From: Caproicibacter sp002399225 | Lineage (GTDB): Bacteria; Bacillota; Clostridia; Oscillospirales; Acutalibacteraceae | Assembly (NCBI GenBank): GCA_036756705.1 | Contig: DAIOKN010000002.1 | Span: forward strand, 55,704-119,703 | Length of the DNA stretch: 64,000 bases | Reading direction: 5' to 3' | Shown here: one piece after another, positions 18,122 through 27,381 of the stretch | Position numbering within the stretch: position 1 is the stretch's first letter | How the letters are laid out: each line of letters begins with the position of its first letter | The notes under the pieces: model-generated | The model's database searches: none | The model's input: the letters and a program-made list of their open reading frames with translations, nothing else | Told to the model about the DNA's origin: nothing | Made by a program: the position numbers and the translations under genes

Positions 18122-18147
18122 CGATATCCTCCCATATTAACTTCCTG

Positions 18148-19314
18148 TCAGGCGCCTGCAAAGGCAAGCACTTGTCCGAGAATGGTTTTCCAGTCATATT
18201 TCCGCCGTGCAAATTCTTTTTCCTGTTCCGAAATGGTGGGATCCTGACGACAGTGCAGAGCAAACCGAACTGCCGCTCCGATATCCACCGGAGAAGGATC
18301 ATTCGGCAGGCGGAGCGCGAATGGATGCTCCCCTTCCATGGCATCATCCTCATAGGCATAAAGAAACGGCAGCCCGGCCGCGCAGTACTCTCTCGCTTTC
18401 AGGGAAGAGCAATGCGTCAGTCCGCGGCGGTAGCAGCCAAGCGACGAAACGCCGAGGTCGGCGGACGCATAGACGCGCATCAAGTTCTCCCCCTGCAAAA
18501 ATCCCCGGCACTCCACCTTGTTCTGAAGTCCCAATTTTCTGACATTTTCCAGGAACGACGGCATTTCCTTCGGATCTCCTCCGACCAGCACGAAACGCAC
18601 ATCGGGCTCTTCCGGCTTTTTCCGAGCCAGGTAAATTTTCATTCCCTCCAGAACACGGTCGTACGCCTGCCACCAAAGCGTTCCGGCAACCCCCACCAGT
18701 ACCACCTCTTCATCCGTTCCCGGACGGCGGTTGAAAGAAAATTCGCTCATATCCACCCCGTTGGTAATATTGATTGCGGGCAGCCCGAAAAAGCGGTCCG
18801 CCCGGTCGCCGATCAGCACAGCGGCATCTGCGCACCCGCGCAGCAGTCGGCCGGAGAATCTGTCTTCCGCCGCGGTAGCCAATACCTTCAGCAAAGTGAC
18901 GGTCTGCCGGCGCCTTGGGCGAACCCCCCTGACGCTGCGGAGATAATCCCTCAGATAAGGATAATTCGGAATTTCTAAAATAATGCAGTGCGCCCCGTTC
19001 TCTTTCAGCATACGACAGATGTGGATCACATCAAAGTTGATCCTGTCTAAGCGAAGGTATGCGACATCGAACCGATGATCGCCCAGATAAGACAGCACCG
19101 CCTGAGAAAACCGGTGCATCCGGCGGTATCCTTTCGTAACCGGCATGCTGAGAATCTCGGAGCCGCGATAAAAAGTAAAACATTCGTTCTTCCAAAGCGT
19201 GTAGGTGACACGATACCCAAGCTCTTCAAAAGCATGCACCTGACACTTGATCTTTCGGGTCACACCCAAGTACAGCTCGGCATCCTCCTGAAAGGTCAGG
19301 TAAAACAATTCCAT
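18148..19314 (-). CDS. Glycosyltransferase (GT-B, group 1 like)
   Basis: A 388-residue GT-B protein. The C-terminal half has LVGVAGTLWWQAYDRVLEG, VLVGGDPKEMPSF and a YASADLGVSSLGCYRRGL segment in place of a clear E-x7-E motif. The product starts MELFYLTFQEDAELYLGVTRKI, from ATG 19314 with GAGGTG eight bases upstream. It overlaps the preceding glycosyltransferase by 19 bases and sits 26 bases before the Wzz gene, so it is part of the surface-polysaccharide operon. Specificity is unknown. Confidence 0.78.
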   Translation of the reverse strand: MELFYLTFQEDAELYLGVTRKIKCQVHAFEELGYRVTYTLWKNECFTFYRGSEILSMPVTKGYRRMHRFSQAVLSYLGDHRFDVAYLRLDRINFDVIHICRMLKENGAHCIILEIPNYPYLRDYLRSVRGVRPRRRQTVTLLKVLATAAEDRFSGRLLRGCADAAVLIGDRADRFFGLPAINITNGVDMSEFSFNRRPGTDEEVVLVGVAGTLWWQAYDRVLEGMKIYLARKKPEEPDVRFVLVGGDPKEMPSFLENVRKLGLQNKVECRGFLQGENLMRVYASADLGVSSLGCYRRGLTHCSSLKAREYCAAGLPFLYAYEDDAMEGEHPFALRLPNDPSPVDIGAAVRFALHCRQDPTISEQEKEFARRKYDWKTILGQVLAFAGA

Positions 19315-20528
19315 TGGTTAAGCACCTCATAAAATGATGGATAATTCCGTTCCGCGCAGAACGATTCCTGCCAGATAGAACGCGAATTTTTACAAAGCTT
19401 TTCGTAATCTTCTCCGTTCATGGAACGAATCCGATCCAAGGCCTGAAGAAGTTCTTCTGGAGCAAAATCCGGCTTCAGCAAAAAACCATTTTTGCCGTCT
19501 TTTACAATTTCTCCGGTTCCGCCGACATCCGTCGCGATGACCGGAATTCCAAACGAGCAGGCTTCCATAATGGAAACCGGGATTCCCTCGCTGGAACTTA
19601 CATTGACAAACACCGTAATCGGCCGGTTCCTATAAAACTTTAGAACATCGGAGTTTTTCATCGCACCCGGAAAATCTACACGGACATCAGAAGGAACATT
19701 TTTTACCAGGCGCCTCAGTTCTTCTTCCAGAGGTCCGGAACCGATATGTGTCCATCGGAGCGGGAAATTTGCCTTTCCTAAAGCCAGAGCAATCAGATGC
19801 AGCCGTTTGACAGGCACCATATAGGAACAGGAAACCAGATGAAACTCCGCTCTGCTGCCGCCGTGACAGTTTTCTTCCCGCGTGCCAAGATGCGCAGTAT
19901 GCACCTTTCCCGCAAATTGTGGAAAACGGTTCTGAAGGATTTTTGTCCCTTCTTCCGAGCAGGGAAAAACCGCAGCGGCATTTTCCATCAAAAACTTTCT
20001 CATCGGAAGATACCGGTTTTTGCTTCGCTCTTCATGAATATCAAACCCATGTGCCCGCGATACGAATTTTACCCTTTTCCCCGCCGAACGAAGATCTTTG
20101 GCAAACAGAGCTCCCGCGGCAGCCGCATCATAAAACCAATAACTGTAAATCGTAATCTCGTCTGCGGCTAAAAAGGCTTCTTCCCGTTTCAGTGCCCGAA
20201 CGATACTCACTGCATTTTTCATGAAAAACAAACATTCATGTGCCCGTGCCGCCGTAAACTTTCCTGTACGCAGCAGGCTGAAAAGCTCATTGTGTACGCA
20301 TGGCAGGCGCAAAAGGAACAGATAGTCCGACCTCCCGCCCGAAACACGCTTTAAAGGAAGACATTGCACGTTCTGCGGCAATTCCCTTGTCTGCACACTG
20401 TTCGGCTTCAACCCGCAGGGACAAACATAAATCCGGTCGAAGCCATGCGCAAAGCAAAGCTCATTTTCCAAGAATTCCTCCCCGCCGTCAAACGGAAACG
20501 ACGCCGTAAGAAGGATCAGCACTTTCAC
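19296..20528 (-). CDS. Family GT4-like glycosyltransferase
   Basis: The GTG at 20528 (GGAGG seven bases upstream) overlaps the polymerase gene stop as GTGA and lines up with the paralogue at 14418, although the frame extends to 20630. The product begins VKVLILLTASFPFDGGEEF and carries NVSSSEGIPVSIMEACSFG, the GT4 E-x7-E signature, and ATDVGGTGEIV. Length is about 410. Coupled to a Wzy-like polymerase, it probably builds or extends the repeat unit of an extracellular polysaccharide. Confidence 0.85.
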   Translation of the reverse strand: MKVLILLTASFPFDGGEEFLENELCFAHGFDRIYVCPCGLKPNSVQTRELPQNVQCLPLKRVSGGRSDYLFLLRLPCVHNELFSLLRTGKFTAARAHECLFFMKNAVSIVRALKREEAFLAADEITIYSYWFYDAAAAGALFAKDLRSAGKRVKFVSRAHGFDIHEERSKNRYLPMRKFLMENAAAVFPCSEEGTKILQNRFPQFAGKVHTAHLGTREENCHGGSRAEFHLVSCSYMVPVKRLHLIALALGKANFPLRWTHIGSGPLEEELRRLVKNVPSDVRVDFPGAMKNSDVLKFYRNRPITVFVNVSSSEGIPVSIMEACSFGIPVIATDVGGTGEIVKDGKNGFLLKPDFAPEELLQALDRIRSMNGEDYEKLCKNSRSIWQESFCAERNYPSFYEVLNQWNCFT

Positions 20529-22063
20529 GGGTTTTCCTCCCCCAGTTTGATCGTCTGCCCCGCCGGCCGCACATGGGTTCCAACCCGGACGAAAAAGAGC
20601 GCGGCAAGATAAATGGCAATATAAAAGCACAGATAAGTCAAATTAAAAACGTTGGTTACCCAGAGGAACGCAAAGCTGCGCGGGATGTAAACAAAATCCC
20701 TGAGCGCAATCAGGCAGCAGGCTAAAATCACCCAGGAGCGAGTCAGCATAGATGCAAAAAAGCGAAGGACCAGCCCCACACCGGCACTGACGAGAACCAC
20801 TCCAAGAAAGCCGAAGGCAACATAGGCTTCCGCCACAAAAGAGGTTCCGAAACCTCCGCCCGACAAATAGCGGGATGGATCCACCAGGTAAGTCAGAACA
20901 TGAGCATAATTATGGGTTGAAACCACAAAGGCCGAAGTCTGCACCTCAATAATTGGCGACAGACCAAACAGGGACCGCGTAATCAGATTATTATGAATGA
21001 ACATTTCAAACGGATAGAACAGGTATTTCCATGTCACGCTGTGATTAAACAGATCCCGGGAGTTTACCGTCTGTATGACGACTCGGAAGCTGGCTCCTTG
21101 TGAATAAAGAAAATTTACCACGGTCTCCATAAAATTTCTCCTGGAGAGATAGCCATACGCCCGGATCTCCGCCATACGCTGTAACAGATACATGACAAGC
21201 ACTACCAGAACGATTCCTGAGAAAACAGTTTTCTTTTTAAAAATACGTTTTTTCTCTTCTTTTAGAGTATCCCGAAGAACAAAATAAATCAGGATGGTAA
21301 GCGCCTCGCAAACGAAGGTGTTTCTGCGCCCGGTAAACAGGGTTGCCAGCAGATAAACGACGTAGACCGTCATCGGCAGACGCAGCTGCCTGCGGTTTGG
21401 CATCGTTGCCAGAAAGACGGCAAAAGACGGGACAAAAAACATCGAAAGGCGGCTGATCACCGACGGAACACTGTCTTTGGATACCTGAGTGAAGGAACCG
21501 AGGTAACCGCTTTTCAAAACTTTCAGAATGGATTCCAACAATACATAAAACGAAGCCAGGGAGCTGACCAGCAGCACAATGATGCTGATCTGACGGATCA
21601 CCGGCAGAAGCGGACTTTGAGAGACCGCGCCCCAGCCCTTTTCCCGCAGCATTTTTTCCCTTTTTGCAAAAAAAGGTCCAACCATCTGATACCCCGCATA
21701 AATGCAAAGAAGAGACAGCGTGACAACCTGAAGCGCAATGAAAAGACTGTAAAAGTCCTTTGCCTCCAAATAAAACAGCAAATCGGAGTAATGCGCCAGA
21801 AAAGACACATAGACACGTCCAAGCAGAAGAACATTATAAGTTCCTACAAAAATGAGAAATGGGAAATCGCGCCGAATATGCGGCACCAGATCACAGACAA
21901 TGGCAAGATTCAGCATAATGTTTGCAGCAAACATCAGGTTCGCCGCGGCCTCATCAAAAAAGCCGCTGAGCACCGTCACAAAATTTGCCGTAAGCATCAG
22001 CAACAGAGTCATCCCAAACAGGATGGTGTTTCTGAATCCGTCTTTTGCCGAAAATCTTGCCAT
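20525..22063 (-). CDS. Wzy-like oligosaccharide repeat-unit polymerase
   Basis: An about 512-residue polytopic membrane protein with roughly a dozen hydrophobic segments and a large loop near residues 300-370, the topology of O-antigen/capsule polymerases of the EpsG/Wzy kind; no sequence motif is diagnostic. The ATG at 22063 has GGAGG seven bases upstream; a longer frame to 22153 lacks support. The context (two glycosyltransferases and a Wzz protein downstream) is the main functional argument. Confidence 0.72.
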   Translation of the reverse strand: MARFSAKDGFRNTILFGMTLLLMLTANFVTVLSGFFDEAAANLMFAANIMLNLAIVCDLVPHIRRDFPFLIFVGTYNVLLLGRVYVSFLAHYSDLLFYLEAKDFYSLFIALQVVTLSLLCIYAGYQMVGPFFAKREKMLREKGWGAVSQSPLLPVIRQISIIVLLVSSLASFYVLLESILKVLKSGYLGSFTQVSKDSVPSVISRLSMFFVPSFAVFLATMPNRRQLRLPMTVYVVYLLATLFTGRRNTFVCEALTILIYFVLRDTLKEEKKRIFKKKTVFSGIVLVVLVMYLLQRMAEIRAYGYLSRRNFMETVVNFLYSQGASFRVVIQTVNSRDLFNHSVTWKYLFYPFEMFIHNNLITRSLFGLSPIIEVQTSAFVVSTHNYAHVLTYLVDPSRYLSGGGFGTSFVAEAYVAFGFLGVVLVSAGVGLVLRFFASMLTRSWVILACCLIALRDFVYIPRSFAFLWVTNVFNLTYLCFYIAIYLAALFFVRVGTHVRPAGQTIKLGEENP

Positions 22064-22153
22064 AATATTCCTCCATCCAGTCAAGACTTTTTGAAAACAG
22101 CCGTTGAAACTCGGTTCTCGAAAAAGAAATGCTTCAAGGGTCACCCGCCACAA

Positions 22154-23914
22154 TTATTGGATCCGCAGTTTTGCAGCCGCTTTTTGGTCCGGCCTAGCAT
22201 AAATGGTTTTATTTTTCACATAAATCACCATGCCCGGCTTCGCCCCCTGCGGCTTGGAAACGTTTTTGACAAGAGTGTAATCCACCGCAACATTGGAAGA
22301 CTCCCTGCCGCGGCTGTAACAGGCTGCCAAAAGGGCCGCTTCAGCAATTGAGGAGGAAGTCTCTTTTCCCCCTTGCACGGCCAGAATAACATGGGACCCG
22401 GGGATATTTTTCGTGTGGAACCAAAGATCGTTTTTTCTGGCCTGCCGCAGTGTCAAATGGTCGTTCTGATTGTTATTTCTGCCAACCAAAATTGGAATTC
22501 CATCGGAAGACTGAAACCGCATCGGTCCCTGCATAGCCGTTTTGCGCTTGGAACCTTTCTGCACGCGCAGATACCCTTCCCCTGCCAGCTCCGCGCGAAT
22601 CTCGCTCAGATCCCTTTCGCTGTCGGCGCGGCTGAGCTCTTCAAATACTGTGTCCAGATAAGTCAGTTCCCGTTCCGCCTGCCGGATTTGTATCGTCAGC
22701 ATTTCTTCCGCCGTCCGCTGCTTGCGGTATTCCTTATAATATTTCTGTGCGTTTTGAGCGGGTGAAAGGGCGGGATCCAACGGAATCAAAACAGCCGGCT
22801 GGCTGGCTTCGTAAAAGTTTTCCAAGGTAGCGGAACTTTGCCCCTTTTTCAGCCTGTAAAGATTGGCATTGATTAAATCGCCATAGATCCGCAGAGTATT
22901 CCGTTTTGCGCACTTCTGCAGTTCCGCACGCTGCGCATTGATCTTCCGGCTCAGCCTGTCGGAAGCATTGGTGAGCACTCTCAGAAGATCCTGAGAACGG
23001 GCTTTCATCCGGGCAATCCGGTCACGCTCTTCATAAAAGTCGTCCAGCAAAGCCGAAAAACTTGTTTCCTGCCTCACAATTGCCGCACTGCCGTATTGGC
23101 CAATCCGCAAAAAGGAAAAATCGAGCGGCTTACCCTCTTTCGTGCAGGCGATCCACGGGCTCCCGGAAACATCCCTGACCATGTCGCAGAGCCGCTGTAA
23201 GAAGAAGGAAAGGCGTTCCCACTGTTCCTGCGTCATGCCGCGAAGAGTTAGATCTTTTCCATGCCCTGCCAAATAGGCAAGCTCCCTGCAAACGATGGGA
23301 GAGACTCCCTGCAGCGATAAGAGTAGCGCCTTCGAAAGCTCCTTGTCACCCGGGATTGCCTGCAGCCGCGCCACAATTTCCGACCGGCCGACCGAAAGGA
23401 GGCACAATTTGTCCTGCGGCGGAGGCAGCCGGTAAGGCAGCCCGGGCAGCACCAGCCGTCCTGTGGTCATTCCCGCGTCGACCCGTTTCAGCGCATCGAC
23501 AATCTTTCCATTGCCGTCGATCAGAATAATGTTGCTGTAACGGCCCATAACCTCAACCGCAATGGTCAGCCGTTCCTGATCGCCCAAGTCGTTCACCGTG
23601 TCAAAGTCCAAAAAGAGGAGGCGTTCCAACTCCGGCTGCCGGATTCCGGCAAGACGCGCTCCGGAAAGCTTCTTCCGAAGAAACATACAAAGCATCGGCG
23701 GCTCTTTGGGATTTTCCGGTGCATAAGCCGTAAAATGGACGCGTGCGCTGTTCGCCCTCGCGGACAGGAGCAAGCGAAACGTACCCTCCCTCGAACGGAG
23801 CAGAAACAGAATTTCATTTTTATTCGGCTGATAGATTTTATCCACTCTGGCGCCAACTGCGGTTTTTTCAATTTCACGCTTCAAATGACGCAGAAACACC
23901 CCGTCCAGTGCCAT
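22154..23914 (-). CDS. rqcH: Rqc2 homologue RqcH (NFACT protein)
   Basis: A 586-residue NFACT protein, older name fibronectin-binding protein A. RqcH binds stalled 50S-peptidyl-tRNA complexes and directs C-terminal alanine tailing for degradation. NFACT-N starts MALDGVFLRHLKREI, a coiled-coil region spans about 280-430, and the NFACT-R domain contains NDLWFHTKNIPGSHVIL and VDYTLVKNVSKP. Full family length. It lies between the nif3-like gene and the polysaccharide operon on the same strand. Confidence 0.93.
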   Translation of the reverse strand: MALDGVFLRHLKREIEKTAVGARVDKIYQPNKNEILFLLRSREGTFRLLLSARANSARVHFTAYAPENPKEPPMLCMFLRKKLSGARLAGIRQPELERLLFLDFDTVNDLGDQERLTIAVEVMGRYSNIILIDGNGKIVDALKRVDAGMTTGRLVLPGLPYRLPPPQDKLCLLSVGRSEIVARLQAIPGDKELSKALLLSLQGVSPIVCRELAYLAGHGKDLTLRGMTQEQWERLSFFLQRLCDMVRDVSGSPWIACTKEGKPLDFSFLRIGQYGSAAIVRQETSFSALLDDFYEERDRIARMKARSQDLLRVLTNASDRLSRKINAQRAELQKCAKRNTLRIYGDLINANLYRLKKGQSSATLENFYEASQPAVLIPLDPALSPAQNAQKYYKEYRKQRTAEEMLTIQIRQAERELTYLDTVFEELSRADSERDLSEIRAELAGEGYLRVQKGSKRKTAMQGPMRFQSSDGIPILVGRNNNQNDHLTLRQARKNDLWFHTKNIPGSHVILAVQGGKETSSSIAEAALLAACYSRGRESSNVAVDYTLVKNVSKPQGAKPGMVIYVKNKTIYARPDQKAAAKLRIQ

Positions 23915-23928
23915 TCAGATTCCCCCGT

Positions 23929-24699
23929 TTATAAATAATGCACCGGTCCGTGAGCCGTTTGTGAGCGGAGAAAACCGATTTTCGGAAACCGCTCGGCCAG
24001 CTTTTGCATCAAAACCGGAATCACTGGATCTTCCGTCTCAAAATGCCCGGCAGCGACCAGCGTAATGCCCAAATTTTCCGCATCCACCAGGATGTTATGC
24101 TTGCATTCTCCCGTGACAAATGCCTGGCAGCCGGCCAGCGCTGCATCATAAACATATTCGGCACCGCCGCCGCCGCAAAGTCCGGCCGATGTAATATATC
24201 TTCCTCCGTCGGTATAACGAAGCCCTTCGCACCCAAGGGATTTTTTAACAAATTCAGCAAATTCCCGCGGACTGTATTCCCGGTCAGTCTCCCCAAACAG
24301 CGCTTCCGCCAGCCCGCTGGAAGGATTTTCTTTCAGCGGCTGTACATTTTGCAATCTGAGGCGGCCGGCAAGGCAGTCATTCACTCCGTTCGGCGCCATA
24401 TCCAAATTCGTATGGGCACAAATTGCCGCAATGGAGTGGCTCGCAAGCAAATAGGGCACGGAATTTGTATCCAGATTCTTCAGCGGGTGAAAGATGACCG
24501 GATGGTGGCTGACAATGAGCTGCGCTCCAAATTCAGCCGCCTCCTGCACAACCTCCGGTGTGATATCCAGTGCGAGCAGAACCGTCGTCACCTGAACGTT
24601 CTTATCCCCAACCAACAGACCCGGATTGTCAAAACTCATTGCCGTGCAGAACGGAGCGAATTCATCGATATAAGTGTAAATATCACCTGCCGTTGCCAT
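23929..24699 (-). CDS. Nif3-like dinuclear metal centre protein
   Basis: A 256-residue member of the Nif3/YqfO (GTP cyclohydrolase I type 2 homologue) family. SHHPVIFHPLK near residue 63 supplies metal-binding His residues, with ICAHTNLD after it and GHFETEDP at the C-terminal side. It lacks the long YqfO insertion of some Bacilli. ATG 24699 has GAGGA seven bases upstream. It is next to trmK, the usual Firmicutes neighbour, with the trmK stop 17 bases before it. The exact biochemical role of the family is unresolved. Confidence 0.9.
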   Translation of the reverse strand: MATAGDIYTYIDEFAPFCTAMSFDNPGLLVGDKNVQVTTVLLALDITPEVVQEAAEFGAQLIVSHHPVIFHPLKNLDTNSVPYLLASHSIAAICAHTNLDMAPNGVNDCLAGRLRLQNVQPLKENPSSGLAEALFGETDREYSPREFAEFVKKSLGCEGLRYTDGGRYITSAGLCGGGGAEYVYDAALAGCQAFVTGECKHNILVDAENLGITLVAAGHFETEDPVIPVLMQKLAERFPKIGFLRSQTAHGPVHYL

Positions 24700-24715
24700 A
24701 AGCAGTTCCTCTTTT

Positions 24716-25426
24716 CTATTCAGCCGGTCCGGCTGAAAGCATTTGTTCAATTTCGGCGGCCAGAGAAAAAAAGTGTTTGGCCTGCTGTGTATTGCCGGCT
24801 GTAAAAAGGCCCTTCGCGCGTCTATTTAAACGCCTTTTTTGAAGCTCCAGATATTTTTTTCCCTCCGCCGTTTCCGCCGTGATTCTTCCGACCCAGTAAA
24901 ACATCTCATTTTTCTGCCGTTCCTGCGGCCGGTAAGAAACCTGCATCACCGTGTAAATGTGGCCGTCCTCTTCGGCGGCTTTTTCTCGTACTACAAAAAA
25001 GCCGGACCCCCCAAGGTATCTCCGCAGGTTTTCCGCTTTCGTCATGGGCTGTAAAATGATTCGGCGGTCCGGTTCCCGAAGCCATGGCACACGGTCTAAA
25101 ATATGAATCATCATCAACCCGCCCATTCCGGCGATGGTGAGATCTTCCGCTTCCTGCGGCCGGATCTGATCCAAACCGTCGGAAAGACGCGCCGAAACTT
25201 TATCCGCAACTCCATAGCGCAAAATATTGGCGCGTGCCCGTTCCAAAGGGCCGGGCCGGATATCTGCCGCCACGGCATTCCGAATCAAATTTTGTTTTGC
25301 CAGCCAAACCGGAAGATAAGCATGGTCGGTCCCAACATCCGTCAGCGCCGCACCGCGCCGTACCATCGAAGCGCAGAGCGCCAGCCGGTTTCCAAGAGAA
25401 AAAGGACAAAGCCGGCTCCGCTGCAA
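24716..25426 (-). CDS. trmK: tRNA (adenine22-N1)-methyltransferase TrmK
   Basis: A SAM-dependent methyltransferase that modifies A22 of tRNA. ALTDVGTDHAYLP is motif I, and TIAGMGG with LQPMTKAENLRRYL are the family's catalytic-region motifs. The start is unclear. The frame runs up to ATG 25501, but that reading crosses a strong hairpin and the end of the DUF1858 gene; homology begins about SLGNRLALC, so the TTG at 25426 is chosen. The C-terminal helical region is shorter than in Bacillus. Neighbour nif3-like gene supports the call. Confidence 0.85.
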   Translation of the reverse strand: MQRSRLCPFSLGNRLALCASMVRRGAALTDVGTDHAYLPVWLAKQNLIRNAVAADIRPGPLERARANILRYGVADKVSARLSDGLDQIRPQEAEDLTIAGMGGLMMIHILDRVPWLREPDRRIILQPMTKAENLRRYLGGSGFFVVREKAAEEDGHIYTVMQVSYRPQERQKNEMFYWVGRITAETAEGKKYLELQKRRLNRRAKGLFTAGNTQQAKHFFSLAAEIEQMLSAGPAE

Positions 25427-25436
25427 TACATTGGAC

Positions 25437-25477
25437 GGCCGTCCGGCGCCATTTTCGTCGGACGGCCGATTTTTTTT
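25437..25477. terminator. Strong hairpin whose T run faces the plus strand
   Basis: GGCCGTCCG pairs with CGGACGGCC; eight T follow on the plus strand. All neighbouring genes are read from the minus strand, so it can terminate only antisense transcription. It sits between the DUF1858 stop and trmK. Confidence 0.55.
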
Positions 25478-25682
25478 ACTGATGTGACGCGAGATATTCA
25501 TTCAGTTTCTGGACCATTTCCTCCACGTCGACGCCATGGACCACGCATGCTTCTTCCAGCGATTCGCCCCGGGAAGCCGGGCAACCCAGGCAATACATCC
25601 CCATCGCCATCAGGAAGGGTGCCGTCCCTGAGTCAAGATCCAGAATATCCCCAATCAAGGACTGTTTTGTAACTGATTTCAT
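25476..25682 (-). CDS. DUF1858 small redox-disulfide domain protein
   Basis: A 68-residue DUF1858 protein, also known as the hybrid-cluster-protein-associated disulfide domain. It carries C-L-G-C at about residues 31-34 (GMYCLGCPAS), a CxxC that could be redox active, flanked by conserved helices (IGDILDLD; LEEACVVHG). ATG 25682 has GGAGG upstream. It is 49 bases upstream of the trmK start used here. Its specific partner is unknown. Confidence 0.85.
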   Translation of the reverse strand: MKSVTKQSLIGDILDLDSGTAPFLMAMGMYCLGCPASRGESLEEACVVHGVDVEEMVQKLNEYLASHQ

Positions 25683-25807
25683 GGTTTATATCCTCCAAAA
25701 AAAGATAAAATCCCTAAGAAGCGAACACGTTTATTATAATACCCACGCGAAATCTTTGCAATACATTTCTATCACAGAGAAACCGACGTCATCGGTAAGC
25801 TGAAAGT

Positions 25808-26758
25808 TCAATGGCTCTTCGCCGGGTAATACCAGTTGTCCCCCTCGCGCCGTTTTGCCATATACATCGCTCGATCCGCTTTTACAATCAACTGATCTAT
25901 GGTAGTCCCATCCTGTGGATAAAAGCTCACGCCAACGCTCAGGGAAATTTCCACTAAAACCCCGCTGCATACCATAGCTTCCCGTTTTGCCCGAAGAATT
26001 TTGGAAACCACAATCTTATAATTATCCGGTTCGTTGATCTGAGGAAGCAGGATCAGGAACTCATCTCCCCCGTAACGGGCAACAACGTCATTTCTGCGTG
26101 TTGCTTTTGTCAGAATTTCTGCTACCTGAACCAAAATTTTATCCCCGGCTTCATGCCCGTAAGTGTCATTAATGCTTTTAAAATTATCCACATCAATGAA
26201 CATCAGACCCAGCACCTCATGATTGCGTTGCGCCGCATAAAGGAACTTTTCAGCCAGCTCATAGAAAAGGGTTCTGTTGGCAACGCCGGTCAGATGGTCG
26301 TAATAAGCAAGCTGCTGAATTGCCCGTTCCTTCTGTTCCAGTTCACGGTTCAGACGGCGCAGTTCGCTGACACTTTCCCGCAGCTGACGAATCCGCTCGA
26401 AAGAATCCGTCACCTCCATAAATTCCAGCAGAAGCCGCTTTTGGCTGTTTTCCATAAATCTGGTCACTTTAATGTTGCATTTTTCCCGGCAATTCAGAAG
26501 ATTTTCATGCATCGCCGCAGAAAAAAAAAGGCTGCAGCCATGTTCCAAGGCATCCATTAAGGTAACCTGAAAATAAGGGACGTTGAAGCCCGGAAATAAT
26601 TCCAAAAGGCTGCCGCCCCTTTGGGTACAGTCCTCACATTCAAACTTTTGCATCAGGCGGTTTTGAAATAAGATTTTCAGTTGATCGTCTACAATAACAA
26701 TTCCAAGACTCAGGCAATCTAATATATTCTGCATATCTAGAACAACGCTGTCCATCAA
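25808..26758 (-). CDS. Diguanylate cyclase with N-terminal PAS-like sensor
   Basis: 316 residues. The N-terminal 130 residues look like a PAS domain (LGIVIVDDQLKILFQNRL), followed by a short coiled coil and a GGDEF domain. YDHLTGVANR, FIDVDNFKSINDTYGH and the active-site ARYGGDEFLILLP are intact, so c-di-GMP synthesis is predicted. A Cys pair (CEDCTQ) in the sensor is notable. The start overlaps the CheC gene stop by four bases. Confidence 0.9.
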   Translation of the reverse strand: MMDSVVLDMQNILDCLSLGIVIVDDQLKILFQNRLMQKFECEDCTQRGGSLLELFPGFNVPYFQVTLMDALEHGCSLFFSAAMHENLLNCREKCNIKVTRFMENSQKRLLLEFMEVTDSFERIRQLRESVSELRRLNRELEQKERAIQQLAYYDHLTGVANRTLFYELAEKFLYAAQRNHEVLGLMFIDVDNFKSINDTYGHEAGDKILVQVAEILTKATRRNDVVARYGGDEFLILLPQINEPDNYKIVVSKILRAKREAMVCSGVLVEISLSVGVSFYPQDGTTIDQLIVKADRAMYMAKRREGDNWYYPAKSH

Positions 26759-27381
26759 AGCCCCGCCTCCATTCCGTCCAGCAAACGAAACAGTTCATGG
26801 TAGGATTCCACCATCAAGTCAATGATAACTGCGCCTTCGATTTCCGTACCGTCAATCAGAAATGTAACAAACAAAATCATAAAAGAATGATCTTTTCCGT
26901 TATCGATATCTTTGCTGAAATTAATCCGGTTATAAACTTTTACCTGGGGCAGATCATAAGTCAGCTGAATGTTGGTCAGATTCCCAAATTCGCCCAGAAT
27001 ACAGTTGAGAAGAATATTGCCTATTTCACGCATCACATCAAAATCTACGTCGGTAAAGTCGGTGTCTTCCGCTGAAACCGAGTCATCACCGGAACAAAGG
27101 AAGACCAATTTCTTGATTTTATCCGCTGGAAAAATCAGATTTGCCTTTCCCTGGAGACTCTCTGTAAAAGAAATTGTTGAAACCATCAGCGCGGCATCGA
27201 AAAGTTCGGAAAACTGCGGCGGCAGATCAAGTCCGCTGGTCTCCGTCTCTGGAAGAATGATTTTAGGGACCTGCAGACTAATTCTTTTTTGAACGACTTC
27301 CGACAGCAGTTTTGCCGCCCGCCCCACACCAATATTAAAAAGTTCGCTTAAAATATCATAACGAAAGCAGTTCCGATCCAT
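26755..27381 (-). CDS. CheC-family phosphatase
   Basis: A 208-residue CheC/CheX-type protein. Two phosphatase-like motifs are visible: SELFNIGVGRAA near residue 13 (E and N) and MREIGNILLN near residue 117 (E and N), as in CheC, which dephosphorylates CheY-P in chemotaxis. No chemotaxis or flagellar genes are in the window. Sitting between a lone receiver and a GGDEF protein, it more likely acts on that receiver. It overlaps the receiver gene by 26 bases. Confidence 0.8.
   Translation of the reverse strand: MDRNCFRYDILSELFNIGVGRAAKLLSEVVQKRISLQVPKIILPETETSGLDLPPQFSELFDAALMVSTISFTESLQGKANLIFPADKIKKLVFLCSGDDSVSAEDTDFTDVDFDVMREIGNILLNCILGEFGNLTNIQLTYDLPQVKVYNRINFSKDIDNGKDHSFMILFVTFLIDGTEIEGAVIIDLMVESYHELFRLLDGMEAGL

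Noticed and set aside
25734..25970. Minus-strand frame downstream in the GGDEF gene
   Set aside because: Shadow of the GGDEF C-terminus in another frame.
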